This document shows, in pieces, positions 6,478 through 6,913 of a stretch of 6,913 nt of DNA. A model generated the notes under the pieces. That model made no database searches. It worked only from the letters and a program-made list of their open reading frames with translations, and was not told the DNA's origin. The position numbers and the translations under genes were made by a program. How positions within the stretch are numbered: position 1 is the first letter of the stretch; every line of letters begins with the position of its first letter. Source of the stretch: Sphingomonas sp. (GTDB lineage Bacteria; Pseudomonadota; Alphaproteobacteria; Sphingomonadales; Sphingomonadaceae); the NCBI GenBank assembly GCA_030146605.1, contig JASLBO010000234.1:1-6913 (forward strand), given 5' to 3'.

Positions 6478-6499
6478 AGCCGCTCAAACGTGAAAGTCG

Positions 6500-6658
6500 C
6501 TACTGCCCGGCCGCCTTCAGCGCGTCGGCGATGATCGCGCCGAGCGCCTCTTCAGCCCGGGCGCGCGTGCTCGCCTCCTTCGACACGAGCTCGTGCCGTA
6601 CCCATTCGGGCGCTCGCGCGATAACGGCTGTGATAGTCGCCCGAAGAGTATTGCTCAT
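6500..6658 (-). CDS. Small 52-residue protein, DUF6771-like
   Basis: A 52-codon gene from ATG 6658 to TAG 6500-6502. The product begins MSNTLRATITAVIARAPEWV and ends AEEALGAIIADALKAAGQ. It is predicted all-helical and amphipathic, with an APEWVRHEL turn between helices. This pattern (helix, AP-x-W, then an Ala/Arg-rich helix) resembles small DUF6771-type proteins I recall from sphingomonad mobile elements. That assignment is tentative and no function is known. Support for its being real: AGGT lies about 6 bases before the ATG, only 8 bases separate it from the upstream traD-like stop, and GC3 codon choice matches its neighbours. It is probably co-transcribed with traD and ends before the 6453-6477 hairpin. 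Confidence 0.65.
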   Translation of the reverse strand: MSNTLRATITAVIARAPEWVRHELVSKEASTRARAEEALGAIIADALKAAGQ

Positions 6659-6666
6659 GCGCGGAC

Positions 6667-6891
6667 CTATGCGTCTTGCACGGCGTCGGCGGCAAGCGCG
6701 AACGCACGTTCGCTACGCCTGCGCCAAAGGATCAGTTCCTTTTCCCGCCGTCCTCCCCGCAGCGAGGTCGCAGCATCGACCAGAATGCCGAAGATCACCG
6801 CGCGATCATCACCAGTAAGCTCAACACGATTTGCCTTTGCAATGAGGCCGCCGAGTTCAATCAACTGGCGCGTTCGCTCGCGACGCTTCAC
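6667..6891 (-). CDS. traD: TraD-like conjugal transfer protein
   Basis: A 74-residue product with GTG start at 6891, preceded by AGAGGAG about 8 bases upstream. The N-terminal RERTRQLIELGGLIAKA pattern is the signature of the small TraD family (PF06412 type) found beside the TraA relaxase and TraC in Ti-like and sphingomonad transfer regions. It is unrelated to the large TraD coupling ATPase of F plasmids. The rest is helical (DDRAVIFGILVDAATSL, ERAFALAADAV), and family members are about 70-100 residues. The frame stays open to the window edge, so an upstream start cannot be excluded, but the SD favours GTG 6891. The small 52-residue gene follows 8 bases downstream in the same operon. Other transfer genes would be expected just beyond the right edge. 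The exact role in DNA transfer is not established. Confidence 0.7.
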   Translation of the reverse strand: MKRRERTRQLIELGGLIAKANRVELTGDDRAVIFGILVDAATSLRGGRREKELILWRRRSERAFALAADAVQDA

Positions 6892-6913
6892 TACCCAGCT
6901 CCTCTTGTCATCA

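Overview
The window looks like accessory DNA from a high-GC alphaproteobacterium, most probably a sphingomonad (Sphingomonas, Sphingobium or Novosphingobium type). The reasons are GC-rich coding sequence, a large TonB-dependent receptor paired with a TetR regulator, and antirestriction, nucleotidyltransferase-HEPN and TraD-like genes of a kind I recall from sphingomonad plasmids and integrative elements. The organism call is recall and inference, since nothing here is a taxonomic marker.

Layout. Positions 3-992 (+) are the C-terminal three quarters of a P4-type tyrosine integrase, cut by the left window edge, with all catalytic residues present. A strong hairpin at 1089-1117 sits just beyond the 3' end of a long minus-strand gene (1133-3652), an outer-membrane TonB-dependent receptor with signal peptide, plug and barrel. 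An AT-richer divergent intergenic region (3653-4047) carries several palindromes and separates it from a TetR-family repressor (4048-4623, +), its likely regulator.

From 4624 to 5277 no intact gene is seen. The first ~260 bases hold nothing recognisable. The rest is the decayed C-terminal zincin domain of an ArdC-type antirestriction protein (HExxH visible) broken by two frameshifts. After a long hairpin (5289-5327) comes an intact 300-residue protein (5350-6252, +) that fuses a minimal nucleotidyltransferase (MNT) domain to a HEPN domain. It is followed by a second broken gene (about 6252-6445, +) that reads through only if one base is restored. At the right edge two small minus-strand genes, a TraD-like conjugation protein (6667-6891) and a 52-residue protein absent from ordinary long-ORF lists (6500-6658), form an apparent operon running towards a hairpin at 6453-6477.

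Together this reads as part of an integrative or conjugative island. It has an integrase at one side, a receptor/regulator cargo pair, a decaying antirestriction locus with a possible defence or toxin-antitoxin type protein, and the start of a transfer module. The most interesting items are the MNT-HEPN single-chain fusion with non-standard active-site motifs, the two pseudogenes flanking it, and the operator candidates between the receptor and TetR genes.
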